Of a stretch of 64,000 nt of DNA, positions 49,445 through 57,726 are shown in pieces. The stretch is from Paenibacillus physcomitrellae (GTDB taxonomy: Bacteria > Bacillota > Bacilli > Paenibacillales > Paenibacillaceae), in NCBI RefSeq assembly GCF_002240225.1, contig NZ_CP022584.1:310001-374000 (forward strand). Direction: 5' to 3'. Both the position numbers and the translations under genes were made by a program. The notes under the pieces were generated by a model. It saw only the letters and a list, made by a program, of their open reading frames with translations, ran no database searches and was not told where the DNA came from. The first letter of the stretch is position 1, and every line of letters starts with the position of its first letter.

Positions 49445-50104
49445 ATGGAGCAGCATAAAATGGTCATTAAACAGGCCGAGCTTTTTGTTCAGGAGCAGCT
49501 TGGCTCCGACAAAAGCGGCCACGACTGGTGGCATATTGACCGGGTCAGAAAGATGGCACTGGAGCTGGCCGGTCTGGAAGGGGCGGACCCGTTTGTCTGC
49601 GAACTGGCTGCCCTTTTGCATGATGTGGCCGATGAGAAGCTGAATGAAAGTAAAGAAGCCGGTCTGGAGAAGGTTGACAGCTGGTTAAGCGAGCATCTAA
49701 ACGGTGAACAAGATGAGCCTGTTATTTCGCATATTAGGTCTATCATTTCCACGATGTCCTATAACGGGGGGAGCAACCCGCCAATGACAACGCTGGAAGG
49801 CAAAGTCGTGCAGGATGCCGACAGGCTGGATGCGATTGGAGCCATCGGCATTGCCCGGGCTTTTGCTTACGGCGGTTCAAAGGGTCGTTCCATGCATGAA
49901 CCTGGCAAGGATTTCACCGGCATTTCCTACCGCAGTGAGGACAATACGACGGTGCACCATTTCTACGAGAAGCTCCTGAAGCTGAAGGACCTGATGAATA
50001 CCGAGCACGCCCGCAGGCTGGCTCAGAACAGGCACCTTGTTATGGAGCGGTTTCTGGAGCAGTTTTATAAAGAATGGGAAGCGGTCGACGGCAGGGATGC
50101 CTGA
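49445..50104 (+). CDS. HD-domain phosphohydrolase (YedJ-like)
   Basis: 219 residues; GGGAGAGG upstream. The metal ligands of the HD superfamily are visible: HDWWHIDRV (His near 31), LLHDVADEK (His-Asp near 59-60) and VQDADRLDAIGAIGIARAFA (Asp near 123). The pattern is that of E. coli YedJ and B. subtilis YpgQ, phosphohydrolases active on nucleotides such as dNTPs. Family is clear; its cellular substrate is not. It lies 33 bp before the glutamate racemase gene and may share its transcript. Confidence 0.88.
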   Translation: MEQHKMVIKQAELFVQEQLGSDKSGHDWWHIDRVRKMALELAGLEGADPFVCELAALLHDVADEKLNESKEAGLEKVDSWLSEHLNGEQDEPVISHIRSIISTMSYNGGSNPPMTTLEGKVVQDADRLDAIGAIGIARAFAYGGSKGRSMHEPGKDFTGISYRSEDNTTVHHFYEKLLKLKDLMNTEHARRLAQNRHLVMERFLEQFYKEWEAVDGRDA

Positions 50105-50137
50105 TAGGCCTAATATATAAGAACACAGGTGATATAA

Positions 50138-50920
50138 GTGAGAATTGCTTTTTTTGATTCAGGAATCGGTGGACTAACGGTTTTAAATGAAGCGATCCGG
50201 AAGCTGCCTGACGAGGACTTTTTATATTTTGCCGATACTCTTCATGTTCCTTACGGTACCAAATCACTTGCTGAAGTGAATCAATATGTCAAAGAGTCGG
50301 TTCAAGCGATTATGCAGGAAGAGATCAAAGCGCTGGTCGTTGCTTGCAACACCGCCACAAGTGCTGCTATTTCGGAGCTGCGCGGGATGTACTCCATTCC
50401 GATCATCGGGATGGAACCGGCGGTCAAGCCTGCAGTTGAGATAAGCCTGGAGGAAGGGAGACGGGTACTGGTCTTCGCTACCCCGCTTACCTTAAGTCAA
50501 GCCAAATATACCGATTTGGTAGCCCGGGTAGATGACCATTCCATTGTGGATTCTTTCCCGCTGCCGGAATTGGTTCCTTATTGTGAAAGCCTGAACTTTG
50601 ATCCGGTTGAAATCGGCCAATATTTCAGGACAAAGCTGGCTCCGCTGGATTTAAGTCAATACGGTACGGTCGTGCTGGGCTGCACGCATTATCCATTCTA
50701 TAGGGACATCCTTAGAGAGGTGCTTCCGGCACACATCGAGCTGATCGATGGCAGCAAAGGAACGGTGAAGAGACTGACAACGATGCTGAGCGAACGCCAT
50801 TTGCTTGGCACGCAGGGAACCAGCAGCATTAAACTGATGTGCTCCGGTCCGAACCCTGAGTATATCGCCAAAATGGAGAAGGCACTCGCCTATCTGCAGC
50901 AGGGAAGCCCCGCGAAATAG
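50138..50920 (+). CDS. racE: Glutamate racemase
   Basis: 260 residues from GTG 50138; AGGTGAT 5 nt before supports it. The N-terminal FFDSGIGGLTVLNE holds the catalytic Asp-Ser, Cys70 lies in VVACNTATSA and Cys182 in VLGCTHYPF, the two acid/base thiols. KPAVEISLEEGRRVLVFATP is standard. It makes D-glutamate for peptidoglycan. At 260 residues it is about the usual size. Murl and racE are names for the same enzyme group; I use racE as for Bacillus. Confidence 0.93.
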   Translation: MRIAFFDSGIGGLTVLNEAIRKLPDEDFLYFADTLHVPYGTKSLAEVNQYVKESVQAIMQEEIKALVVACNTATSAAISELRGMYSIPIIGMEPAVKPAVEISLEEGRRVLVFATPLTLSQAKYTDLVARVDDHSIVDSFPLPELVPYCESLNFDPVEIGQYFRTKLAPLDLSQYGTVVLGCTHYPFYRDILREVLPAHIELIDGSKGTVKRLTTMLSERHLLGTQGTSSIKLMCSGPNPEYIAKMEKALAYLQQGSPAK

Positions 50921-51008
50921 TGCCTTATGCCTTGCAGAGCTTCGTACAGAGGCAGGGGGCTTGAAACTGGGGACTGGGGATTGGAGAAAATAGGGAGAGA
51001 AGAGAAAG

Positions 51009-51698
51009 ATGCTGCAAACGATTATTTTTGATATGGACGGGACTTTGTTTCAAACGGACAAGATCCTAGAAGCCTCGCTGGAGGAAACATTTGACTGGTT
51101 AAGATCGGATGGCCGGTGGGCCGGGGAAACGCCGCTTGCGCAGTACCGCCGGATCATGGGTGTTCCGCTGCCTAAGGTTTGGGAGACGCTGCTGCCCGGG
51201 CAAACGGAGGAGTTAAGGAGCCGGGTTGATGTTTATTTTCTGCAGAGTCTGGTACGAAGTATTGAAGCCGGTAAAGGCGCTTTATACCCATATGTAGAAG
51301 AGATGCTCGCCGGTCTGAAAAAGGCAGGCTGTTCTTTGTTTATTGCGAGCAACGGTTTGGTGCCTTATTTGCAGGCCATTGTAAGTCATTACCGGTTGGA
51401 CCGCTGGATCACCGAGACGTTCAGCATTGAGCAGATTCAGTCGTTAAACAAATCGGACCTGGTGAAAGAAATCCTTCTGAAATACGGGGTTGCAGAAGGT
51501 GCGGTAGTCGGGGACCGGCTGTCCGACATTCGTGCGGCGAAAGAAAACGGTCTGACAGCTATCGGCTGCCGCTTTGATTTTGCCCAGGACGAGGAGCTTG
51601 CCCAAGCCGACCTGGTGATTCACGATTTCGTGGAGCTGAAAGCCCTGGTGGAGCTGCTTCGTCAAGGAGCGGGAAGCTGGGTTGGTCAGGCGGAGTAA
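51009..51698 (+). CDS. HAD-superfamily hydrolase (phosphoglycolate-phosphatase-like)
   Basis: 229 residues. Motif I IIFDMDGTLFQT (nucleophile near residue 8), motif II IASNGL, Lys in SLNKSDLVKE and motif IV VVGDRLSDIRAAKENG. It belongs to the beta-phosphoglucomutase/PGPase (subfamily IA) group, which includes nucleotidases; the substrate cannot be picked. A poor site (GGGAGAGAAGAG) precedes the ATG. It is single, followed by a terminator. Confidence 0.87.
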   Translation: MLQTIIFDMDGTLFQTDKILEASLEETFDWLRSDGRWAGETPLAQYRRIMGVPLPKVWETLLPGQTEELRSRVDVYFLQSLVRSIEAGKGALYPYVEEMLAGLKKAGCSLFIASNGLVPYLQAIVSHYRLDRWITETFSIEQIQSLNKSDLVKEILLKYGVAEGAVVGDRLSDIRAAKENGLTAIGCRFDFAQDEELAQADLVIHDFVELKALVELLRQGAGSWVGQAE

Positions 51699-51713
51699 AT
51701 AATAGATAGAAGC

Positions 51714-51760
51714 AAAAAAAGTAGACGGAACGTTAAAGACGTTCATGTCTACTTTTTGTT
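51714..51760. terminator. Bidirectional terminator between the HAD gene and nitrate reductase
   Basis: AAAAAGTAGAC (51716-51726) pairs with GTCTACTTTTT (51747-51757); an inner AACGT/ACGTT stem extends it. It serves both convergent genes. Confidence 0.88.
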
Positions 51761-51795
51761 TTTCGCGAAGGCGAAGGGTAATCCGCTTAAATCTA

Positions 51796-54700
51796 TTAAT
51801 ACACATCCTTACAGTAGCGTTTGCTGCGCTTCAAGTCTTGTAAATACTGGTTCGCCTGCTCGGCGGTTAATCCGCCATGCTTCCGGATGATCTCGAGCAG
51901 GGTCTGATCCACCGAATGGGCCATCTCGGCCGCATCTCCGCATACATAAACATAAGCGCCGCCATCCAGCCAGCTCCAAAGCTCGGCGCCGTGCTCGGCC
52001 ATCTTGTGCTGGACGTAAACCTTCTCGGGCTGATCCCGGGAGAATGCGGTGTCCAGCCGATGCAGCAGATGGTTGTTCCGGTACGCTTCGAGTTCGTCCT
52101 GATAATAGAAATCGAGAGCGGCATGCTGCTCGCCGAAGAACAGCCAGCTGCGTCCCGTCGCCCGTATCGCCTCCCGTTCCTGGAGAAATCCGCGGAAGGG
52201 AGCAATTCCCGTGCCCGGTCCAATCATGATGATGTCTGAGGACGGGGAGGCGGGAGGGCGGAAGTGGGCGTTTTTATGAATGAACAAGGGAACCTCGCCG
52301 CCTGATTGAAGCCGGTCCGCCAGAAAGGTAGAGCAAACGCCTTTTCTTGCTCTTCCGGCAAGTTCATATCGGACGGTGGAGACGGTGATATGAACCTCGT
52401 CCGGGTATTTCCTGGAACTGGAGGAGATCGAGTAAAGCCGGGGCTGCAGAGGGCGAAGATGCAAAGCCCACTCGGATGGCGAGACTGCTGCCGGAAATGC
52501 CTGCAGCAGATCTATGAGCTGCCGCTCGCGCAGCCAATGATTTGGACTGTCAGCATGTAATGAACCATTAAGAGCATCATAATCATTTAGTGAATCATGT
52601 AGGGAGTCATTCGGCCGGAATTGCTGCTGGCCCCTTGAATGGGTGCGGATATAATCCAGCATTCCCGGAGTAACGCGCTCAATATCATAATGATGCAAGA
52701 GTGCATCCCTAAGAGTCAGGGGCTGTCGATTAACGATGATTTCGTCGGTACCGGCAAGACCAAGCAGCTCCAACAGTTCCTGGACGAGCTGCGGGCAATT
52801 TGAGGGCCAGATGCCCAGGGCATCCCCCGCCTCATAGGTCAATCCGCTTCCGCTGAGGTCAAAGGCGTACTGGCGGGTCTCCTTACGGGAACCCGGCTGA
52901 TTTAGCAGCCGGTTAACAAGAAGACGCGCCCGAAAAGGCTTTTGACGGCTGTACCCGGCGGGTTCAGCCGCTTCGGCGGCAGCAGCAGACTGCGCTGCGG
53001 ACTGCACCGAGGCTCCGGCTGGGGACTGCAGCCTGCCTGAAGCAGCAGGCTGGCTGCTGCCGAGCTCGGGCGTCGCTTCCAGCTGTAGAGCGCCTTGGGC
53101 ATTTATTAGCCCAGGTGTAATTCTAGACAGCCACTGATCTGCGGTGTCCTGATAACCTCCGTCACAGCAGGCGCACTCCAGAAGCCGTTTGGCACCAAGT
53201 TCATGCAGCCGCTCATCCAGATTACGGCCAAATTCGCTGAACGAATCGTAACTGGAGTCACCAAGTGCCAGCACGGCATAGCTCAGATGATCTAAACGTG
53301 GAGCAACGTCTGCTTTCAAGGCTTGAAAGAAAGCGGCGCCCTGATCCGGGGGATCCCCAGCTCCAAACGTGCTTGCCGCAAATAAAACAAGCGATTTCTG
53401 CTTCAGCTCGGCTGCGGTGATTTCATCCATACCGATCAGCTGAACATCCATGCCTTTCTCGCGGAGTTTACCGGCACAATAGTTGGCGGCCTCCTCCGCA
53501 TTGCCGGTTTGTGAGGCCCAGACGAGCGTAATCGATCGGCCCGCTGCGGACGGGGGAGTCACCGCCGCCGCCGCCCTAAGACCAGATTGGCCTGTAACGG
53601 ATGATGGATCAGAACCTGGCCGGTCAAGCGTCAGCGTCCCGGCCTGTGCAGGTTCTTCGGTAAAGAGGCCAGCCAGAAGGCCGTTTACCCAAGCTCGTTT
53701 TACCGGGTTCATATCTGCGGAGGGCGGGAGTGATGGAACAGGCTTGGACGAAGCCTGACCACCGAGCCCTTGCAGAAAGCCTGAGATATAAGCCTGCTCG
53801 TTTTCCGTCCATTCAATCTTCTGAGAAGGACGGAAGCCGAGCAAATCGGCCATAACCAACATTTTTTCCTGATACCCGCCTTCACTTGAAAGAACGGGAG
53901 AATGGAGCGGCTCCGGGACATCCGGAGGAGAGGGCTGAACTTCCGCTTTGACCAGAGACACGGCGCAATATTTAAGCTCCGGCTGCAGGGAGATAGGGTC
54001 AACGGCATCGATAGTGACTTCGTTGATCGCCAGGCGGCTGCCGAACAAATCGTTCCAATGGATAGGGGCGAAACAGCTTCCCCGCTGGACACGATCCGTA
54101 ATGACCGCTGGCAGAACGGCGCTTCCTCTCCGCGAAGCAATTTCCACCAAGTCCCTCTCTTGAATATGAAGCTGCCTGGCGTCTTCCTGATGGATTTCAA
54201 CAAAAGGTCCCGGATTGAGTTTGTTCAGTTTGGCGACCTTCCCTGTTTTGGTCAGTGTATGCCATTGATGCTGGACTCTCCCGGTATTCAGCACAAAAGG
54301 ATAATCCTTGTCCGTCTTTTCCACCGGAGGCAGATAGGGACGAGCCCAGAAGACCGCCCGTCCATGCTCGGTCGGAAATTGCAGCGATGGCTGCTTCTCT
54401 GCTGGCGGGGACAGAGACAGATAGCGGATCGGGTTACGCTTCTGTGGATCATCCGGGCTGCACGGCCACTGCATCGAACCCTCCCTGAGACGGGAGTAGC
54501 CGGCGCCTCTCAGGTCGTAACCGGTCGCCGGGTTCCAGGCCTCCTGAATCTCTGCATAAACATCGCCTGCAGAAGCATAAGAGAAAGCTTCGCCAAAGCC
54601 CATGGCACAGGCTACCCGGGCAATGATCTGCCAATCGGGCAGGGCATCGCCGGGCGGTTCAACCGCTTGCTGCATCAGGGTCACATTCCGCTCCGAGTTG

Positions 54701-56070
54701 ACCATCACGCCTTCGCCTTCGGCCCACAGAGCCGCAGGCAGCATAAGATCTGCGTAACGGTTCGTCTCGGTCTCGAAGAAGGCATCCTGGGAGATAACCA
54801 GCTCGGCCGCCTGCAGTCCTTCCAGCACTTTGCGGCGGTGCGGCACGGTCGCAGCCGGATTGGTGCAGATGATCCAGCAAGCTTTAATCTCCCCGGCTGT
54901 CATGCGCTCGAACATGGAGACGGTTCCTGCCTGAACCTCCGTGCGGATTGATCCGCGGGGAAGGCTCCACAACTGCTCGGCATGCTCCCGGTCGGCCTCG
55001 TCCAGCAGAGAGCGCTGGCCGGGCAGGCCCGGTCCCATATAACCCATTTCCCTGCCGCCCATCGCGTTAGGCTGTCCGGTTAGCGAGAAAGGGCCGCTTC
55101 CGGGACGACAGATCGCCCCTGTTGCCAGGTGCAGGTTGCAGATCGCATTCGTATGCCAGGTTCCGTGGGTGCTTTGATTCAGTCCCATCGTCCACAAAGA
55201 CATCCAGTTGGAAGAACGGCCGATCCAGTCAGCCGCCTTCCGGATATCTTCTTCGGGAATTCCTGTCCATTCGGACACCTTCTGCGGATGATAATCCTCG
55301 AGGAACCCGGGCATTGCTTCAAACCCAACTGTATGATCTGAGATGAAAGATTCATCGATAGCCCCGTTCTGAAGGAGCAGGTAGAGAAGGCCATTGAGAA
55401 GGGCCAAATCCGAGCCCGGTTTGATAGGAAGAAACAGGTCTGCTTTGTCGGCGGTGGCCGTGCGTCTCGGATCGACGACGATCAGCTTGGCGCCTGATTT
55501 CACGCGATCCATCATGCGAAGGAACAGGATCGGGTGGCAGTCCGCCATATTGGCGCCGCTGACGAAGAACAAGTCGGCCTGGTCCAGGTCGTCGTAGGAG
55601 CCCGGCGGCCCATCCGCTCCCAGCGACAGCTTGTAGCCGCTTGCGGCGCTGGCCATGCACAGCCTGGAGTTGGCTTCGATATTGGAGGTCCGGATGAATC
55701 CTTTAGCCAGTTTATTAATTAAATATTGAGCTTCGAGCGACATTTGTCCGGAGACATAGAAGGATACAGCGTCCGGGCCGTGCTCCCGAAGGATTTGATT
55801 AAGACGTTCCGCCGTTTCCGCTATAGCTTCATCCATGCCAATCGGTTCGGGAGCCGACATTCGGGAGCGGCGCAGGAAAGCGGAGGAGAGGCGCCCCGGG
55901 TCCTGCAGAGGAATAGCTGCCGTACTGCCTTTGGTGCAAAGCCGCCCCCGGTTGGCCGGATGATCGGGATCACCTTTTATCTGGACAATCTGATTGTCCT
56001 TAACTTCCATAATCATTCCGCAGCCGACGCCGCAGTAAGGACACACACTTCGTACTTGGCGAATACTCAT
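51796..56070 (-). CDS. Assimilatory nitrate reductase fused to NADPH flavoreductase
   Basis: 1,424 residues. The first 760 or so are a molybdopterin nitrate reductase of the NarB/NasA group: the [4Fe-4S] Cys set CPYCGVGC (10-17) with RLCTKG (46), and NSRLCMASAASGYKLSLGAD with the likely pocket Cys near 143, followed by DGPPGSYDDL. A linker (about 760-840) has two short CysJ-like motifs (EQAYISGFLQGL and RAWVNGLLAGL). A flavodoxin domain (about 843-985) has ASQTGNAEEAA and STFGAGDPP. A CysJ/P450-reductase FAD and NADPH domain (about 1047-1424) has RLYSISSSS and MIGPGTGIAPFRGFLQ, ending KRYCKDVY. So one chain can move electrons from NADPH via FAD and FMN to Mo. It reduces nitrate to nitrite and is co-transcribed with the transporter. 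Confidence 0.92.
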   Translation of the reverse strand: MSIRQVRSVCPYCGVGCGMIMEVKDNQIVQIKGDPDHPANRGRLCTKGSTAAIPLQDPGRLSSAFLRRSRMSAPEPIGMDEAIAETAERLNQILREHGPDAVSFYVSGQMSLEAQYLINKLAKGFIRTSNIEANSRLCMASAASGYKLSLGADGPPGSYDDLDQADLFFVSGANMADCHPILFLRMMDRVKSGAKLIVVDPRRTATADKADLFLPIKPGSDLALLNGLLYLLLQNGAIDESFISDHTVGFEAMPGFLEDYHPQKVSEWTGIPEEDIRKAADWIGRSSNWMSLWTMGLNQSTHGTWHTNAICNLHLATGAICRPGSGPFSLTGQPNAMGGREMGYMGPGLPGQRSLLDEADREHAEQLWSLPRGSIRTEVQAGTVSMFERMTAGEIKACWIICTNPAATVPHRRKVLEGLQAAELVISQDAFFETETNRYADLMLPAALWAEGEGVMVNSERNVTLMQQAVEPPGDALPDWQIIARVACAMGFGEAFSYASAGDVYAEIQEAWNPATGYDLRGAGYSRLREGSMQWPCSPDDPQKRNPIRYLSLSPPAEKQPSLQFPTEHGRAVFWARPYLPPVEKTDKDYPFVLNTGRVQHQWHTLTKTGKVAKLNKLNPGPFVEIHQEDARQLHIQERDLVEIASRRGSAVLPAVITDRVQRGSCFAPIHWNDLFGSRLAINEVTIDAVDPISLQPELKYCAVSLVKAEVQPSPPDVPEPLHSPVLSSEGGYQEKMLVMADLLGFRPSQKIEWTENEQAYISGFLQGLGGQASSKPVPSLPPSADMNPVKRAWVNGLLAGLFTEEPAQAGTLTLDRPGSDPSSVTGQSGLRAAAAVTPPSAAGRSITLVWASQTGNAEEAANYCAGKLREKGMDVQLIGMDEITAAELKQKSLVLFAASTFGAGDPPDQGAAFFQALKADVAPRLDHLSYAVLALGDSSYDSFSEFGRNLDERLHELGAKRLLECACCDGGYQDTADQWLSRITPGLINAQGALQLEATPELGSSQPAASGRLQSPAGASVQSAAQSAAAAEAAEPAGYSRQKPFRARLLVNRLLNQPGSRKETRQYAFDLSGSGLTYEAGDALGIWPSNCPQLVQELLELLGLAGTDEIIVNRQPLTLRDALLHHYDIERVTPGMLDYIRTHSRGQQQFRPNDSLHDSLNDYDALNGSLHADSPNHWLRERQLIDLLQAFPAAVSPSEWALHLRPLQPRLYSISSSSRKYPDEVHITVSTVRYELAGRARKGVCSTFLADRLQSGGEVPLFIHKNAHFRPPASPSSDIIMIGPGTGIAPFRGFLQEREAIRATGRSWLFFGEQHAALDFYYQDELEAYRNNHLLHRLDTAFSRDQPEKVYVQHKMAEHGAELWSWLDGGAYVYVCGDAAEMAHSVDQTLLEIIRKHGGLTAEQANQYLQDLKRSKRYCKDVY

Positions 56071-56102
56071 CAGTCATCACCACCATCGGAAAAAGTCCAA
56101 GT

Positions 56103-57335
56103 TTAGAAGTTTACACCCGACTGCGCAGCGGCCCAGCTTTTTCTCCAGGAACGAGTTACGGCAAAGAAGATCAGCGTCGTCAAGAGGACGATGGAGCCGA
56201 CAACGAGGAACCCGGTTACCTGAGATCCGGTATGCTGCTTTAATGGGCCGAGCACATAAGAAGGAAGAAGATATCCGCCGAGACCGCCAGCCGCGCCTAC
56301 GATGCCGGTGATTACGCCGATTTCGCTGGAGAACCGCTGCGGAATGATTTGGAAGACGGAACCATTGCCCATTCCGAGGCAGGCCATCATCATGCTGGTA
56401 TAACAGAGCATTACAGCAACAGAGCCGGGCATAGTTGCGATCGCAAATGCGGATGCCGTAATGACGCTGAAGAGGATGAGCAGCAGCCGGATGCCGCCGA
56501 TCCGGTCGGCCAGCCAGCCTCCGATTGGACGGAAGAAACTGCCCGCAATAACGGTAATCGTAACAAGGTAGCCAACTTCGACTTTCGTTAAGCCTCCAGG
56601 ATGTACGTTGTCTCCGTAAACGTCATAAAAGAAGATATTCGCATAATTGGCGAACCCGACGAAACCTCCAAAAGTGATTGCATAGAACATCGAAAACCAC
56701 CAGGTATCGGCATGTTTGAATACGCTGAGATAGCTTTTTAAAGGCTTGGGGGCCGGGGCGTTCGGAGCGTCCTTCACCAGGATGGCATAGATCACCATGA
56801 TGATGAACAGCGGGATCAGTGCAATTCCAAACACGCTGTGCCATCCGTAGGCTTCCGCAATTTGTGGACCAAAGAAGGTTGCGAGTGCCGTTCCGCTGTT
56901 GCCTGCGCCGGCAATGCCCATGGCAAGACCTTGATACTGCGGAGGATACCAGCGGCTGGCCAGAGACAAAGAGACGGCAAAGCTGGCTCCCGCAAAGCCA
57001 AGCAGAAAGCCGATCATATGGACCTGAAGCAGGCTGCTTCCTCCAAGCCATCCCCAAACCAGCGGGATGATCGTCAGAAACATTCCGGTTAAACCGGCTT
57101 TTTTACAGCCGATGCGGTCGGCTAAAATCCCCATGGGGATACGGAACACAGAGCCGCCAAGCACCGGTATGGCCACCATAGCCGCCTTTTGTGTATCGCT
57201 GAGGCCGAAGTCGCGGGTAATGAACAGGGAAAGTGCCCCGCACATGACCCAAATCATAAAGCTGACATCAAAATACAAAAAAGCTGACAATAAACTGGGA
57301 AAATGACCTGCCTTGCGAAAATTCTGGACTTTCAT
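56103..57335 (-). CDS. Nitrate/nitrite transporter, NarK/NasA MFS family
   Basis: 410 residues from ATG 57335; AGGAGGAG 7 nt upstream sets it, and an in-frame TTG (57341) is too close. Twelve membrane spans. The nitrate signature is double: GFAGASFAVSLSLASRWYPP and AGAGNSGTALATFFGPQ in the first half, and MACLGMGNGSVFQIIPQRFS with GIVGAAGGLGGYLLPS in the second. An Arg in span 2 (GSVFRIPMGILADRIGCKK) and one in span 8 (SFFRPIGGWLADRIGG) bind nitrate in this family. It imports nitrate for the reductase gene 32 bp downstream. Confidence 0.94.
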   Translation of the reverse strand: MKVQNFRKAGHFPSLLSAFLYFDVSFMIWVMCGALSLFITRDFGLSDTQKAAMVAIPVLGGSVFRIPMGILADRIGCKKAGLTGMFLTIIPLVWGWLGGSSLLQVHMIGFLLGFAGASFAVSLSLASRWYPPQYQGLAMGIAGAGNSGTALATFFGPQIAEAYGWHSVFGIALIPLFIIMVIYAILVKDAPNAPAPKPLKSYLSVFKHADTWWFSMFYAITFGGFVGFANYANIFFYDVYGDNVHPGGLTKVEVGYLVTITVIAGSFFRPIGGWLADRIGGIRLLLILFSVITASAFAIATMPGSVAVMLCYTSMMMACLGMGNGSVFQIIPQRFSSEIGVITGIVGAAGGLGGYLLPSYVLGPLKQHTGSQVTGFLVVGSIVLLTTLIFFAVTRSWRKSWAAAQSGVNF

Positions 57336-57383
57336 CTCCAAACTCCTCCTTGTTTATTTTTGTCTTGTTCTTGGTTTGCAACA

Positions 57384-57435
57384 GAAAAAGCCGACGAATC
57401 TAATCCGCGTGAATACGGATTCGATCAATCGGCTT
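57384..57435 (-). promoter_or_regulatory. Terminator-like hairpin in the narK leader
   Basis: On the minus-strand transcript AAGCCGA (57435-57429) pairs with TCGGCTT (57394-57388), and an inner AATCCG/CGGATT stem extends it; a U-rich TTTTCTG follows. It lies about 50 nt before the narK start, so it would stop transcription unless opposed: an attenuator. Confidence 0.7.
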
Positions 57436-57507
57436 CGTTGCCAAAGTCAGGCACGTCATTGTGGCTGAGCTTGTTATAAAGTTTGGGTTCTCTTCAAGGT
57501 TCGGCAG

Positions 57508-57525
57508 CTGCACAACGTTGTGCAG
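57508..57525 (-). promoter_or_regulatory. 18-bp palindrome in the narK leader
   Basis: CTGCACAACGTTGTGCAG is a perfect dyad about 40 nt after the predicted start of transcription. As RNA it is a 6-bp stem with hexaloop AACGUU (A first, G fourth), the pattern bound by ANTAR antitermination proteins. It could instead be a DNA operator. Confidence 0.5.
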
Positions 57526-57571
57526 GAAACGCCTCTCGGGAAGAGCGAAATAAGGGAAAATCTTTAATGAC

Positions 57572-57600
57572 AATATAATGGCTTTTCAAATTGATGTCAA
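57572..57600 (-). promoter_or_regulatory. narK-nitrate reductase promoter
   Basis: On the minus strand TTGACA (57600-57595), 17 bp, TATATT (57577-57572), near consensus. The 5' leader to the narK ATG is about 230 nt, the gene-free stretch 57336-57726 being mostly this leader and promoter. Confidence 0.8.
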
Positions 57601-57611
57601 TATAGTTAACA
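57595..57611. promoter_or_regulatory. GlnR/TnrA-type operator
   Basis: TGTCAATATAGTTAACA fits TGTNA-N7-TNACA at every fixed position. It overlaps the -35 element of the nitrate promoter, centred about 38 bp before the expected start. Confidence 0.75.
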
Positions 57612-57663
57612 CAATTTTATATTTAATTTGAAGTTTAATGATTTTCTGGCTTTTATGTAATGA

Positions 57664-57710
57664 AAGCTAACAGAGGATTCTGCAGAAGCTCCAAAATCCG
57701 CTGTTAGCTT
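57664..57710 (-). terminator. Terminator of the polysaccharide operon
   Basis: AAGCTAACAG and CTGTTAGCTT (57664-57673, 57701-57710) form a 10-bp outer stem with an inner GGAT/ATCC. On the minus strand TTTCATTAC follows. It lies 17 bp past the pyruvyl transferase stop. Confidence 0.7.
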
Positions 57711-57726
57711 AAAGAATCAAGGGAAA

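Noticed and set aside
53902..54951. Long plus-strand open frame (349 codons) inside the nitrate reductase gene
   Set aside because: It is antisense to conserved molybdopterin enzyme sequence, has no ribosome site and its composition is Arg/Gly-rich as expected of a shadow frame.
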